Positions 9,843-19,601 of a stretch of 64,000 bases of DNA are shown here, in pieces. The DNA is from an uncultured Desulfovibrio sp. GTDB taxonomy: Bacteria > Desulfobacterota > Desulfovibrionia > Desulfovibrionales > Desulfovibrionaceae. The DNA is taken from NCBI GenBank assembly GCA_913063155.1, contig CAJXYU010000010.1:60920-124919 (forward strand). Reading direction: 5' to 3'. Numbering within the stretch: position 1 is the stretch's first letter; every line of letters starts with the position of its first letter. Both the position numbers and the translations under genes were made by a program. Below the pieces are notes generated by a model that saw nothing but the letters and a program-made list of their open reading frames with translations, ran no database searches and was not told the origin of the DNA.

Positions 9843-9868
9843 TCCGATTCCCTGTTGATGTTTCTCGA

Positions 9869-12800
9869 TTAACCTACTGCCACCATTGCGGACCTGGCGG
9901 CTTCCTTCCCGGAGGGGACTTCGGCGGTATCGCTTGTTGAGGGCGACATGCCCGCGTCGGTGGAGTGTCTCAGGCTCTGGTTCAACTGCATTGCCAGTGC
10001 GGGCTTTCCGTTGAAGGGCGTTTCATGGGAGTCCTCGCCCAACATTGTGGCGCTGATGGGGGCGTCCGCGTTCCACGTGGAAGGGGCCGGTATCGTCAAG
10101 GCGCCGGTGATCTGATTTTCCTTCCCGACCGTCGGGGCCGTTGATTTCGCTTCCCGTCCGGTGGGTTGGCTCAGGTCGTCCACTTCGACGGGAATTTCGA
10201 TTAGTTCCCCGTTTTGGGTCTCAATCCGGACCAGTACCTTGGCGTGGCCCGGGCTCTTGAATCCCACAGAAACCAGGCTCCAGCGGGTCATGTCCAGACG
10301 CAGTCCTTCTGTCGGTTTCCCGGTGTCCGCCCAAACCAGCTTGAACGAGGTGATGGCCGCATTGATGCCCAACTGATCGGGAGACGGCAGGGCGAAGACA
10401 TTGCTGTTGCCTGCCACGTCGTAGGTCCAGGTCCCGTGGATTTCCTCAAGCAGTGTGCTGTCCCCATCCAGAGAGATTTCCAGGTCGAGCACGCTCGAGG
10501 TGGTATCGGACAAGTCGTATTCCGTGGTGGAATCTGAAGCACTCTCGGACAGCAGGGAACTGAGCACGGACAGGACGGAGTCGGCGTCGCTCAGAGTGGA
10601 ACTGGTGGTACTGCTGCTGGAGGATTGCTGCTCGGATGAGTCCAGGACATTTTTATTCCAAGAGGAGTCGTCTTCTGTGTCGTGTCCGGAATCCTCGACA
10701 TTCGGAGTTTGCGATTGCTCGTCGGTCTGGCCCGAGGACGGCAGGCTGTCCGTCGTGAAGACGATGTCGCTGTCGATGTTCACCGTGGAGCTGATGTTCA
10801 CTGCGGCGGAATCCTCACCGGCGTCGTTCAGGCTGGTCAGTGTCACGGTGACGGAGCTGCTTTCCATGTAGGAGTCCGCGACACGATAAGTTATGCTGTC
10901 GATGAGCGTCTGCACGTCTGCGGCGCTCGAGGCGGAACTGCTGGTCAGGTCGATGGTCACCACGGCTTGGCCGTCGACGATCTCCACCGTGTAGCTGTAG
11001 CCGTTGGTCGTTGTTTCCGAGGTGCCGGACGTAGCGGTCAGCACGATTTCCTGTCCGTCGATCACCAGGGCGTGGTTTTCGCCGTAGGTGTCGACCGTGA
11101 GAACCAGGGTGGTCAGCTCCTCGCTATACGCGTCCTGCGCCACGGTCACGTTCTCGAAAAGGTCCACATCGTTGTCGGTGACGGTGCCGTCCGCCGCAAT
11201 GGAGCAGGAGCCGTTCGTCACATCCGCCGACAGGGACGGAGGCGTGGCCACCTCCAGCGTGGTGGTATAACTGGCGGTTCCTCCATAACCGTCACTGACC
11301 GTAATGGTCACCGTGGTGTCTTCGGCCGTGGTCGTCCCGGAGATGGTCATGGTATCCGCGTCAAAAGTCAGGCCGTCCGGCAGGCCGGATACCGTGTAGG
11401 TCAGCGTATCGCCGTTGGCGTCGGTGAACAGGTCCTCCGGCAGGACCATTTCATAGGCGGTTCCGTAGGTGACTTGATCCAGAGTGAAGTCTTCCCCCGC
11501 ATAGGTGGGGGAAATGTTTTCGGCCACGCTCAGGGTCAGGGTCACTGTGGTTTCCGTGATGCCGTCCGTGGCCGTGATGGTAACGGTGTAGTCGCCGACC
11601 GTGGTCGCCTGTCCGGAGATGGTCATGGTGTCCGCGTCATAAGTCAGGCCGTCGGGCAGATCTTCCACGGTGATGGTGATTTCGTCTCCGTCCGCGTCGG
11701 TGAACAGACTCGACAGGTCATAGCTGTAGTCGTAATCCGTCCTGGCATCCGTCAGGGAGTCGCTTGTGGCAACCGGGGCAGAGTTTTCGGCCACGCTCAG
11801 AGTGTATTCGATGCTGACGCTTGCGCCGCTCGGGTCCGTGGCGGTGACGGTGATGGTGTAGTCGCCCGCCGTGGTCGGCATGCCGGAGATGGTGTTCGTG
11901 GTCGAGTCGTAACTCAACCCGTCCGGCAGGTCGGATACTTCGTAGGTCAGCGTGTCGCCATCCGCATCGCTGAACAGTTCCGACAGATCGGGGAGGGTAT
12001 ATTCGTAGTCATGGCCCGTGGTAGCGTCGTCCAGCGCACCGCCTTCGCTGGAGGTCGTGGGGGTTTCGTTGGGATAGACCAGGGCCAGGTTCGTTGAAGA
12101 GGATTTACTCCCGTCGCTCACCGTGACGGTCAATACCGCGGTTGAAGTTCCCGAGTAGGTGATCTGGCTTACCACCAGGTTGGCCACCGTCTCGGTGACG
12201 GAGTCGGTGAAGGTGAGGGTCAGGGTGCCGTCCGATTCAGTGAAGGTGGCGATTGCGGTGCCGTCATAGTATATGACGCCGTCGGACAATGTGAGATCGT
12301 CGGTGTCGTTGAACCCGTAGGAATCGGAATCACTCCCGCCGTCGACGCGCTCCAAGGTGATGGTGAAGCCGTTGTAGTCGGTGACGTCCGCGTCCGAGAA
12401 ACTGATGCTGTCTCCGATCACCGCTGCGGAGCCGTCGTGGTTCAGTTCCGCCATGGGCAGGGTGGAAACGGTCTGGAGACCGCTTTGCTTATTCCAGTAA
12501 CTGCCCAGGTAGATGTCGTCCCCGTCGGGGCTGACGACTAGGTTCGACGCATAGATGCCCGTGGATATCGTGTCGACGTTGGTGATCTCACCGGTGCTTG
12601 TGTCCAGGGTGCACACATACATGCTGCTAGTGCGGCTGCCCACGTACAGGGTGGAGCCGTCCTCGGAGAGGGTCACGGACGTGAGCCTGCTGCCGACGGA
12701 GATGGAGTCCACGTAGGTTACGGAGTCTCCGTCCACCTGGAGCACGGTGACCAGGCCGTAGAACGAGCTGAGATACAGGTAGTTGCCGTCCGCCGAAAGA

Positions 12801-15800
12801 GTTATGTCCCTCAAGTAGGACAGGGCTTTGCTGTTCACCTCGGAGCCGTCGGCTTCCAGGTCGTCGACGGTGATGGAGGCCACGAAGGTCAGGGCTCCGG
12901 TCTCGGTGTCGCGAGAGAAGATGCCGATGCAGCTGCCCGAGTAGTTGGCCACATAGGCGTAGGCGCCGTCATCGGAGATGACCAGGTCGGAAGGGAGGTA
13001 TACGCCGGATTCGGTGCTGCCGCCCGTGTAGGAGCTGACCTCGGTCAGGGTGCCGTCGTCCCCGACGGTGTAGCTGGTGATGGTGCTGTTCTTTGCGGAC
13101 GCGTAGTTCTGGTTCGTGCCGCACACCAGATACAGGGAGAATACGCCGATATCTTCGTCTTCATATAGGACCAGTTCCGCGGCCAGGGTGTTGGTGGACC
13201 ATGATGAGCCTGATTTGGTCACGGTTACCGAGGCCACTTCGCCCACGTAGGTCAATTCGCCGGTGTCGGTGTCGCGGCTGAACAGCAACACCGATTCCGT
13301 GGTGTCGCCATCGTAGCTGGAGACGTAGACCCATTGTCCGTCGCTGGAAATGACGGCGCTGCCGAGGTATTGTATGCCGGACGCTTCATCCGAAGTGAAG
13401 GTCTGCAGCAGGGTCAGTTCTCCGGTTTCGGTATCTCGGCTGTAGACGTACAGAGTGGAGTCGCCATCGCCTCCCGATTCGCTGCTGCCGAGAACGATTA
13501 CCGTGGTGCCGTCGTCCGACATGTCCACTTCGCTCACATAGTCGGAGAAGCCGTCAAGACTGCCGTCATTGTAGTAGATGCCGGAGTCGCCGTCACTATT
13601 GATGGTGATGGTGGGCGAGTTGTTCACGGCCACGACGACGGTGGAGGTGATGTCAAGTGATACGGTGTCCACGCCGTCTCCGGCAGTGCCGCCGCTGTCT
13701 TTCAGGCTGGTGAGAGTGAAGGTGCGCGTGCCGGTCATGGCCGATTCGCTGGTGTTGCCGTAGGCCATGCCGTCCACCAGATCGGCCATGGTCGCGGCGC
13801 TGATGCCATCGCTGCAGCTGATGGTCAGCGTGGCCGTTCCGTCGTCGCTCAGGGTGTAGGTGTAGGTGTAGCCATTGGCGGTGGTTCCTTCGGAGCTTGC
13901 GCTCAGGGCGATGGTCGTGCCGTCCACCACAATGTATTCGGCGTCCGAGACGTCGCTCAGACCGCTGACGCTGATGACCAGTTCGGTCAGGGTCTGGTTC
14001 GCGTCCCCGGTGCTCACGCTGGTGCCGTCGAACAGGCTTACTTCCTCGCCCGCGGTGTCGAACTCGTCCGAGCCCTCCACCGTGGTCGTCAGGCTGGGCG
14101 CACTGTTTCCGCTGGTGAACAGGATGGTGACTTCCAGCGCGGCGCTGTCGAGCTCGCCGTCGTTGACGACCACGGTCAGGGTTATCTCGGAGTCGTCGGA
14201 ATTGCTGCCGTCGTTGCTGTAGGTCCATTGATGCAGGATGGCGTTGGCCTCCGCCGTGGTCGTGCCGTCGGCAAAGCTGATCACCAGGGTGCCGTTTTCG
14301 TTGGTGAAGGTAGCCACGACCTCGCCGTCCTTCAGGATGCTGTTGCCGCTGACAGTGTAGGTGTCTGTTTCCGTGAAGGAGAAGGTGTCGGCGGAATCGG
14401 CCCCGTCCGCGCGCTGGACAGTGACGGTTGCGCCGCCGTAATTGCCTTCGCCGTCGTTGAGGAGGTCGAGGTTGGCGTCGGCGATGGTGATGTCGGCCGC
14501 GAAATCAAAGGTCTCGTCGAATGAGCCCATGAGTTTGCTGCTGATCCGGTATATGTAGTCCCCGGCAACCAGTATCTCGCCGTCGTCCGAAAGGCTCAGT
14601 GCGTTGGCGTTGTCAAGGTCCTCCACTGTGTCGGTCAGGGTCAGTTCACCGTTATCGTCCACGGAGTAGATGCTCAGGGTGCCGTCCGAAGTGAGCACGT
14701 ACAGCGTACTGCCGTCGTCGCTTGACTGGATGTCCATGACGGTGGAGTCGGTTGTCAGGGTCGAAAGCTTGGTCAGCTCGCCGGTGTCGGTGTCGGTGGA
14801 GTAAACAATGATCTCATTTGTGGCGGTGATGCTCAAGAAGACCATGGAGCCGTCTTCTGACGTGGTCAGTCCGAAATCTGTGTAGGTTATGCCGGTGGTA
14901 TCGGTGTTGAGCGAGTCCACCTTGCTCAGTGTGCCGTCATCGCTACGCTGATACACCGTGAGCGCGATCGGGTTATAGGCCGAAACGACAAAAACGTAGT
15001 CACCGACGGCAGTGACCGTGGCGTATTTGTTCGCATAGCTTTTGGTGATACGCTGGACGAACGTCAAGTCGTAGGTGGAGCCGTCGGAGTCGGAGTCCTC
15101 CAGGTCCACGTTGTAGACGATCAATCCGTTGGTTGAGGTGCCCACATAGATCTGCTCGCCGTCATCGGAAATCGAAAGGGTCGCGCCGTCAGTCGTGTAG
15201 GTTTTGGTCGTGCCGCTGCTGAAGGTGTAGGTGTAGTAGACATCAAGGCTGGCGGCGTATGTGAGGGTGCCGTCCGAACCGACGGTGAGGGCCACGAGAG
15301 TATCGCCGTTCAGCACATAAAGCGTCGAGTTCTCGCTGTTTAGGACCATGGCCGTGGCGCTGTCCAGGTCGGTCACGTCGTCCAGGCTCTGGATTTCCGT
15401 CAGGGAACCGTTGTCGTCCACCGAGAACACGCACAGAGTGCCGTCGCTGTCCAATGCGTAGACATAGTTTCCGTCCGAAGAGTAGATGACTTCCAGGGTT
15501 TCGTCGAGGTCCGTGCCGCTGATCGATTCGCCCAGGGTCAGGTCGTTGTCGGACGTGGCCGTCGGGGGCAGGTTGACGCTCGAATCGATGGTGACCGTGG
15601 CGCTGATGTCCAGGTCGGCGGTGTCGCTTTCGTCGGAAAGACTGGTCAGGGAGACGGTGAAGGAATCGCTGGCCAGCTCGGAGGTATCCGCAACCTCGTA
15701 GGTGATGCTGTCAATGACGGTCGCCACGGTGCTCGCGCTGTAATCGGTGCCGTTGGAAAGGTAGATGGTGATCACGGCATTGCCGTCCACCACAGCGACT

Positions 15801-16732
15801 TCGTAGCTATAACCATGGGTCGCGGTCTCTTGTGCCTGGGTGGTGGCGGTCAGGGTTATTGTGGTCCCGTCGATCACCAGGCTGTGCTCGGAGCCAGCGG
15901 TCCCCACGGTGATCACCAGGTTTTCGAGCGTTTCCGAATCGTCACCGAGGTCGATGTCCACATTGTCGAAAAGATCCAACGAGCTACCTGCGGTGATATT
16001 GCCGTCGGAGTCGACGACGCAGGTGCCACCCGAGGTGTCGGCGTCCACGGAAGGTGCATCCGGATCGGTCACGGTGAGCGTCAGTTCAGTGCTGACACTC
16101 TCTCCGGCTTCGTCAGTGACGGTCACCGTTATGGTATAGGTGCCTGCCGTGGTCGGTGTGCCGGAGAGGGTAAGGGTGTCGGCGTCAAAGGAGAGTCCGT
16201 CCGGGAGATCGCTGACGGTCCAGGTGAGGGTGTCGCCGTCGGCATCGGAGAACAGGCTGTCGGACAGGGTCGTGGAATAGCTTGTCCCCTCTTCGGCGTC
16301 CGTCAGGGTATAGTCGGTGTCGGCGACCTCCGGAGCGGCGTTTTCGTCCACATCCAAGGAGAGTGTAAGACTGGCGCTTTCCCCGTCCGAGTCAGTGGCG
16401 GTGACAGTGATGGTGTAATCACCTGCCGTGGTCGGCGTACCGCTAATGGTATGCGTGTCGGCGTCAAAGGAGAGCCCGTCCGGGAGATCGCTGACGGTCC
16501 AGGTGAGGGTGTCGCCGTCCGCGTCGGTGAACAGGCTGTCGGACAGGGTGTAGGAATAGTCGTGGCCTGTGGTGCCGTCCGTTGCCTCCACTTCGGATTG
16601 GGCAGCCTCCGGAGCGGTGTTGGTGTCGCTCGTCACTGTGTCTGCGGTGGTTGCAGCGGCGGCATCGAACATCATGCGCGGTTCCAGGGCCAGTGCAAGA
16701 CCTGAACGTTTGGCGAGTTTGGACTTTTCCAT
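9869..16732 (-). CDS. Giant LEPR-type surface protein with cadherin-like repeats and two beta-propellers
   Basis: A 2287-residue acidic Thr/Ser/Asp-rich protein. The ATG at 16732 is preferred over an in-frame GTG at 16741 because AAGGAGT sits eight bases before it. The N-terminus carries LALALEPRMMFDAAAA (about residues 12-27), the LEPR-XLL signature found near the start of large bacterial surface proteins. Two He_PIG/cadherin-like repeats follow (pattern LPDGLSFDADT..SGTPTTAG), then propeller-like blades (about 400-770, e.g. SDDGSTLYVLTSDGTL), immunoglobulin-like segments, a second propeller (about 1120-1480) and three more cadherin-like repeats (about 1600-1870). A Ser-rich linker and a distinct C-terminal domain end it. 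No RTX nonapeptides and no classic Sec signal are seen. The role is inferred to be adhesion or biofilm formation. It heads the tolC/adaptor/M50 operon. Confidence 0.88.
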   Translation of the reverse strand: MEKSKLAKRSGLALALEPRMMFDAAAATTADTVTSDTNTAPEAAQSEVEATDGTTGHDYSYTLSDSLFTDADGDTLTWTVSDLPDGLSFDADTHTISGTPTTAGDYTITVTATDSDGESASLTLSLDVDENAAPEVADTDYTLTDAEEGTSYSTTLSDSLFSDADGDTLTWTVSDLPDGLSFDADTLTLSGTPTTAGTYTITVTVTDEAGESVSTELTLTVTDPDAPSVDADTSGGTCVVDSDGNITAGSSLDLFDNVDIDLGDDSETLENLVITVGTAGSEHSLVIDGTTITLTATTQAQETATHGYSYEVAVVDGNAVITIYLSNGTDYSASTVATVIDSITYEVADTSELASDSFTVSLTSLSDESDTADLDISATVTIDSSVNLPPTATSDNDLTLGESISGTDLDETLEVIYSSDGNYVYALDSDGTLCVFSVDDNGSLTEIQSLDDVTDLDSATAMVLNSENSTLYVLNGDTLVALTVGSDGTLTYAASLDVYYTYTFSSGTTKTYTTDGATLSISDDGEQIYVGTSTNGLIVYNVDLEDSDSDGSTYDLTFVQRITKSYANKYATVTAVGDYVFVVSAYNPIALTVYQRSDDGTLSKVDSLNTDTTGITYTDFGLTTSEDGSMVFLSITATNEIIVYSTDTDTGELTKLSTLTTDSTVMDIQSSDDGSTLYVLTSDGTLSIYSVDDNGELTLTDTVEDLDNANALSLSDDGEILVAGDYIYRISSKLMGSFDETFDFAADITIADANLDLLNDGEGNYGGATVTVQRADGADSADTFSFTETDTYTVSGNSILKDGEVVATFTNENGTLVISFADGTTTAEANAILHQWTYSNDGSNSDDSEITLTVVVNDGELDSAALEVTILFTSGNSAPSLTTTVEGSDEFDTAGEEVSLFDGTSVSTGDANQTLTELVISVSGLSDVSDAEYIVVDGTTIALSASSEGTTANGYTYTYTLSDDGTATLTISCSDGISAATMADLVDGMAYGNTSESAMTGTRTFTLTSLKDSGGTAGDGVDTVSLDITSTVVVAVNNSPTITINSDGDSGIYYNDGSLDGFSDYVSEVDMSDDGTTVIVLGSSESGGDGDSTLYVYSRDTETGELTLLQTFTSDEASGIQYLGSAVISSDGQWVYVSSYDGDTTESVLLFSRDTDTGELTYVGEVASVTVTKSGSSWSTNTLAAELVLYEDEDIGVFSLYLVCGTNQNYASAKNSTITSYTVGDDGTLTEVSSYTGGSTESGVYLPSDLVISDDGAYAYVANYSGSCIGIFSRDTETGALTFVASITVDDLEADGSEVNSKALSYLRDITLSADGNYLYLSSFYGLVTVLQVDGDSVTYVDSISVGSRLTSVTLSEDGSTLYVGSRTSSMYVCTLDTSTGEITNVDTISTGIYASNLVVSPDGDDIYLGSYWNKQSGLQTVSTLPMAELNHDGSAAVIGDSISFSDADVTDYNGFTITLERVDGGSDSDSYGFNDTDDLTLSDGVIYYDGTAIATFTESDGTLTLTFTDSVTETVANLVVSQITYSGTSTAVLTVTVSDGSKSSSTNLALVYPNETPTTSSEGGALDDATTGHDYEYTLPDLSELFSDADGDTLTYEVSDLPDGLSYDSTTNTISGMPTTAGDYTITVTATDPSGASVSIEYTLSVAENSAPVATSDSLTDARTDYDYSYDLSSLFTDADGDEITITVEDLPDGLTYDADTMTISGQATTVGDYTVTITATDGITETTVTLTLSVAENISPTYAGEDFTLDQVTYGTAYEMVLPEDLFTDANGDTLTYTVSGLPDGLTFDADTMTISGTTTAEDTTVTITVSDGYGGTASYTTTLEVATPPSLSADVTNGSCSIAADGTVTDNDVDLFENVTVAQDAYSEELTTLVLTVDTYGENHALVIDGQEIVLTATSGTSETTTNGYSYTVEIVDGQAVVTIDLTSSSASSAADVQTLIDSITYRVADSYMESSSVTVTLTSLNDAGEDSAAVNISSTVNIDSDIVFTTDSLPSSGQTDEQSQTPNVEDSGHDTEDDSSWNKNVLDSSEQQSSSSSTTSSTLSDADSVLSVLSSLLSESASDSTTEYDLSDTTSSVLDLEISLDGDSTLLEEIHGTWTYDVAGNSNVFALPSPDQLGINAAITSFKLVWADTGKPTEGLRLDMTRWSLVSVGFKSPGHAKVLVRIETQNGELIEIPVEVDDLSQPTGREAKSTAPTVGKENQITGALTIPAPSTWNADAPISATMLGEDSHETPFNGKPALAMQLNQSLRHSTDAGMSPSTSDTAEVPSGKEAARSAMVAVG
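16182..16550 (-). repeat. 279-bp tandem repeat inside the adhesin gene
   Basis: The segments starting near 16182 and 16461 are almost identical over about 85 bases and are 279 bases (93 codons) apart. They encode the first two cadherin-like repeats of the surface protein. The near identity at the DNA level implies recent duplication or ongoing homogenisation, and gives a substrate for repeat-number change. Confidence 0.8.
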
Positions 16733-16909
16733 GATGATCACTCCTTGTGAATTGTTTGCTTTGAAAATCGGAAAGAACCATGTGTAGTGGATTCTTTGAG
16801 TTTTCGTTGGACACCCTCAAAACCGCTTTTGGCGCGAGGCTTTCGCCGTTCCGGGTTTCCTCGTTATCGCCGTTGGTTGCATTTGCGGGGTCTGGAGCCT
16901 TTGTCGTCG

Positions 16910-18481
16910 TTATTCCACCAGCCGCGCATAACTGCTGTCACCTTCAAGGTCGGAGATGATCTCATCAAGTCGTGCCTTGATTTCATCCTCCCCCCCGGCA
17001 AAGGATGTGCTGTCGAGAAAGGTGACGTTATCGGCGGATTCCGCGCAGTTTTCCTGCAATGCAGGCAAGAGGTATTTCTCGAAGCGCTGGCGGGCTGTGG
17101 CACTTTTGTCCCCAACGCCGATGAAATAAAATTTGATGTCGTGGCTGCGCAGGTCGTTGCACATGTTGACGGCCCGTTCCTGGGCGACATCATACAGTTC
17201 CATGGAGTCGTACTTGTTGTCGCACGGGTAGAAATTGTAGGAGTCGGTATCGAACCAAAGTCCGTTGGGCTTGCCCAGCATGATCATGGCCTTGATGTTG
17301 GTGCTGGTGTCGCTGCTGAAATCCAGCGGATGTTCCTCGTCGCCCCAGCCGGAAGTGCCCCGGAATGCCGGAGAAAGGGCCGTTGCAGCCCAGCCCACGG
17401 CGATGATGAAGTTGGTATTGAAGCCCGTCTCCATCTCGTCCAAACGATCTTGGATTTTGTCCAGATCGTCTGTCAACGGGAGCAGAGCGGCGGTCGGGCA
17501 GCCTGCATCGGCGACTATGTAGCGGATGTCGACCGAGCCTTCATCATCGCAGGATGTGGGGTTTGGGCCGTTCCATGTGATATAGGGCATGCCCGGAAAG
17601 TTGTTGGTAGGCGCACTGTCGTAACGGAAGCGGACACCAAACGAGTGGGACGGGGCCTCTGTCCAGAAATAATTTTCGTCGATGTACAGGCCGCGATACA
17701 AGGCCAGTCGTTCGGCTTGCAGGTCGGGCATCTTGCGGCTGGCCATGCTGGCGATGCCGTAGTTGTTTTTTCGGAACAGCGATTTCAACTGAGTCGGCTT
17801 GAGTTTTGCTGGTATGGCCCAGTCGCGGATGCGGTTGGGGTAGTCCTCGTCGTAGACGTTGACTGTCTGGCTGTAGGGAACCAGGGACAACCAGCGGTCG
17901 TTCTTGCCTTCGACGAACTCTTCCGCCAGATACATGCCCAGCCGGTTCAGGGCGGCCAGATCGGAGGAATCCTGTCCGTTGGTGTTGGGAATTATCAGGG
18001 CGAGTTCCATGGGATTGTATATGGCCACGGCGGCGGAGGATACCGTCACCGGTTGGGAGGTGCCGCCGAGCATGCTTGGCTCCGCCTTGAAGTCGGCTGT
18101 AACGCGGAAACCGTCGTATTCGTCCTTGGTTATGGCGGCAACGGTCACTTCCAGTTGCGTTCCTATTTGCTCGTCATCAAACCCCAGGTTGGCGAGCACG
18201 TATTGCTCGGCCATTTCCTGAACGTCCGTGGAACTGTCCCTGGCGTAGGCCAGGGCGGTCGCCATGGCGGCGGCATCCGTGGCGTGCTTGAGCTGGGCCG
18301 CGTCCGCGGTCATCCTTGTGCTGTCGACCACAAAAGCCGCCACGGCGATGCCGCCTGCAAGGAACAGCAGCGCGGTAACTGCGGCCGCCCCGCGCTTGCC
18401 AGAAGCAGCGCTCCCGTCTTCTTTCCGAAAGACGTTGCAAATGAGTTTGTGTAAAAAAGTAATGTATTTAACGTAGTTCAT
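16910..18481 (-). CDS. tadG: TadG-like pilus protein with vWA-like C-terminus
   Basis: A 523-residue protein. Near the N-terminus a Gly-containing prepilin-like stretch (GKRGAAAVTALLFLAGGIAV, about 28-47) is followed by the TadG pattern DSTRMTADAAQLKHATDAAA. The rest is large and extracytoplasmic, with a C-terminal half resembling a von Willebrand A fold (for example IKFYFIGVGDKSATARQRFEKYL). TadG proteins are thought to act as minor, tip-associated or scaffold components of Tad pili. The start at 18481 has GGAGT eight bases upstream and lies six bases from the preceding stop. It is the last gene of the Tad operon and is followed after about 180 bases by the adhesin gene in the same direction. 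Confidence 0.85.
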   Translation of the reverse strand: MNYVKYITFLHKLICNVFRKEDGSAASGKRGAAAVTALLFLAGGIAVAAFVVDSTRMTADAAQLKHATDAAAMATALAYARDSSTDVQEMAEQYVLANLGFDDEQIGTQLEVTVAAITKDEYDGFRVTADFKAEPSMLGGTSQPVTVSSAAVAIYNPMELALIIPNTNGQDSSDLAALNRLGMYLAEEFVEGKNDRWLSLVPYSQTVNVYDEDYPNRIRDWAIPAKLKPTQLKSLFRKNNYGIASMASRKMPDLQAERLALYRGLYIDENYFWTEAPSHSFGVRFRYDSAPTNNFPGMPYITWNGPNPTSCDDEGSVDIRYIVADAGCPTAALLPLTDDLDKIQDRLDEMETGFNTNFIIAVGWAATALSPAFRGTSGWGDEEHPLDFSSDTSTNIKAMIMLGKPNGLWFDTDSYNFYPCDNKYDSMELYDVAQERAVNMCNDLRSHDIKFYFIGVGDKSATARQRFEKYLLPALQENCAESADNVTFLDSTSFAGGEDEIKARLDEIISDLEGDSSYARLVE

Positions 18482-18487
18482 GATCTG

Positions 18488-19072
18488 TTACTCCGAATCG
18501 TCGGTAATCTGGTTCTCTTCCTCCAGGGCATCGTCAAGGGAGATTTCTTGGGCGTTGGCTCTGTAAATGCTTCTGACTTGCAAAACCTGGGGCATGCCGA
18601 TGCCCCCATAGGACTTGATACTCTCCGTGCTTCGGCAGGCCTTGACCACGATCAAGGAAAACTCACTGGAATCCTCTTCCGAGCTGGCGGCCTCTTTCAT
18701 GTCTGACGGGTCTATCGGCAGGTCACCCGTGTAATAGCCGTCTTCAGCTTCCGCCTCGCATAGATCAGATGCACCTCCGCGCTCCAACTGCCAGTTGATG
18801 CGCCCGGACTGCAGCACGTTCAGCATGATTATCTGTTGCTCATCCGTGTGCCCCTGCATGGCGATGTCGGTCAGGGAGTCCAGTCCGGCCTGGGTCAGCC
18901 CTGATTGAGCCGTGATGTTCAATGCCACGCTGCTCGCCGTCGCCTCGAGCCGGGAGCGTTCGATGCCAATCCGGTGCATGTCGCCGGCGAGAAAACCCAC
19001 GGTAAAAAGCAGGGTAAGAGTCAGCGCCGTTTCCACGGCGACGGATCCGCGTCGGCCAGCCTTGTCGTGCAT
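18488..19072 (-). CDS. TadE-like minor pseudopilin
   Basis: A 194-residue protein with a single N-terminal hydrophobic segment (GSVAVETALTLTLLFTVGFL, about 9-28). The Gly-x-x-x-x-Glu arrangement matches the cleavage site and Glu+5 of TadE/TadF pseudopilins. The remaining part is probably periplasmic, with an acidic Glu/Asp-rich tail. Pseudopilins of this type are processed by the Tad prepilin peptidase and prime the pilus. It sits between another TadE-like gene and tadG, with only a few bases on either side. I cannot decide between TadE and TadF from sequence alone, so no symbol is given. Confidence 0.82.
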   Translation of the reverse strand: MHDKAGRRGSVAVETALTLTLLFTVGFLAGDMHRIGIERSRLEATASSVALNITAQSGLTQAGLDSLTDIAMQGHTDEQQIIMLNVLQSGRINWQLERGGASDLCEAEAEDGYYTGDLPIDPSDMKEAASSEEDSSEFSLIVVKACRSTESIKSYGGIGMPQVLQVRSIYRANAQEISLDDALEEENQITDDSE

Positions 19073-19075
19073 GCG

Positions 19076-19585
19076 CTAATCTTCCTCCTGAGGCAGGTAG
19101 CTTAATACTTGTTCATAGCGATATTGAAAGTCGTTATCATAAAATGCCAGCAAGCGAGACAGCGGGGTTATGAAGTCCTTGCGAATGTCCACCGTGATTC
19201 TCCAAGCCGGGAGATTGTTGGAAGAAGCCTCGTCTTCGCTGTCTTCGTTGTCCTCGTCCGTGGACCCTCCCCCCATGGCGTCGAGGGAGGCGAATTCTTC
19301 TATTGAAACATTGACGATATTCTCCTGCTTTACATAACCGTGCGAAGCGTCGACCATGTTCTGACGCAACGCGCTTTCGGCATCATCCCCGAAGGAGTCG
19401 TCCAGCCGGAATTGCTGAACTGCCCGTTGCAGGGCGGCTTCTCCCATATCGATGGTCAGGGCGATATTGGCAAATTCCATGATTATCATGACGGCCATGA
19501 TGAGCACCGGCAGTGCAAAGACCGCTTCCACGGCCGCCACGCCCCGGCGGCTTTTTTTGTTTGTCGGCAAAATCTTGTTGGTCAC
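19076..19585 (-). CDS. TadE-like minor pseudopilin
   Basis: I call the start at the GTG at 19585 (169 residues), which has AGGAAAG about eight bases upstream and begins 16 bases after the tadD stop. The open frame reaches a TTG at 19636, but that would overlap tadD by 35 bases without an evident ribosome site. The N-terminus has RRGVAAVEAVFALPVLIMAV, with the Gly/Glu pseudopilin pattern and a single membrane helix, followed by EFANIALTIDMGEAALQRA, typical of TadE. An Asp/Glu/Ser-rich patch lies near residues 110-125. It is expected to be cleaved by the peptidase encoded at 28546-29100 and to assemble at the inner membrane with the TadB/TadC platform. Confidence 0.82.
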   Translation of the reverse strand: MTNKILPTNKKSRRGVAAVEAVFALPVLIMAVMIIMEFANIALTIDMGEAALQRAVQQFRLDDSFGDDAESALRQNMVDASHGYVKQENIVNVSIEEFASLDAMGGGSTDEDNEDSEDEASSNNLPAWRITVDIRKDFITPLSRLLAFYDNDFQYRYEQVLSYLPQEED

Positions 19586-19601
19586 GGCGTCGTCTTTCCT
19601 G

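Noticed and set aside
10682..12097. A 471-codon plus-strand frame rich in Gly, Val and Arg
   Set aside because: It is the mirror of the repeated adhesin coding sequence and repeats with it; no independent start signals.
16182..16550. Possible CRISPR-like or insertion repeat
   Set aside because: The repeats are 93-codon coding units of the adhesin in frame, with no short unique spacers.
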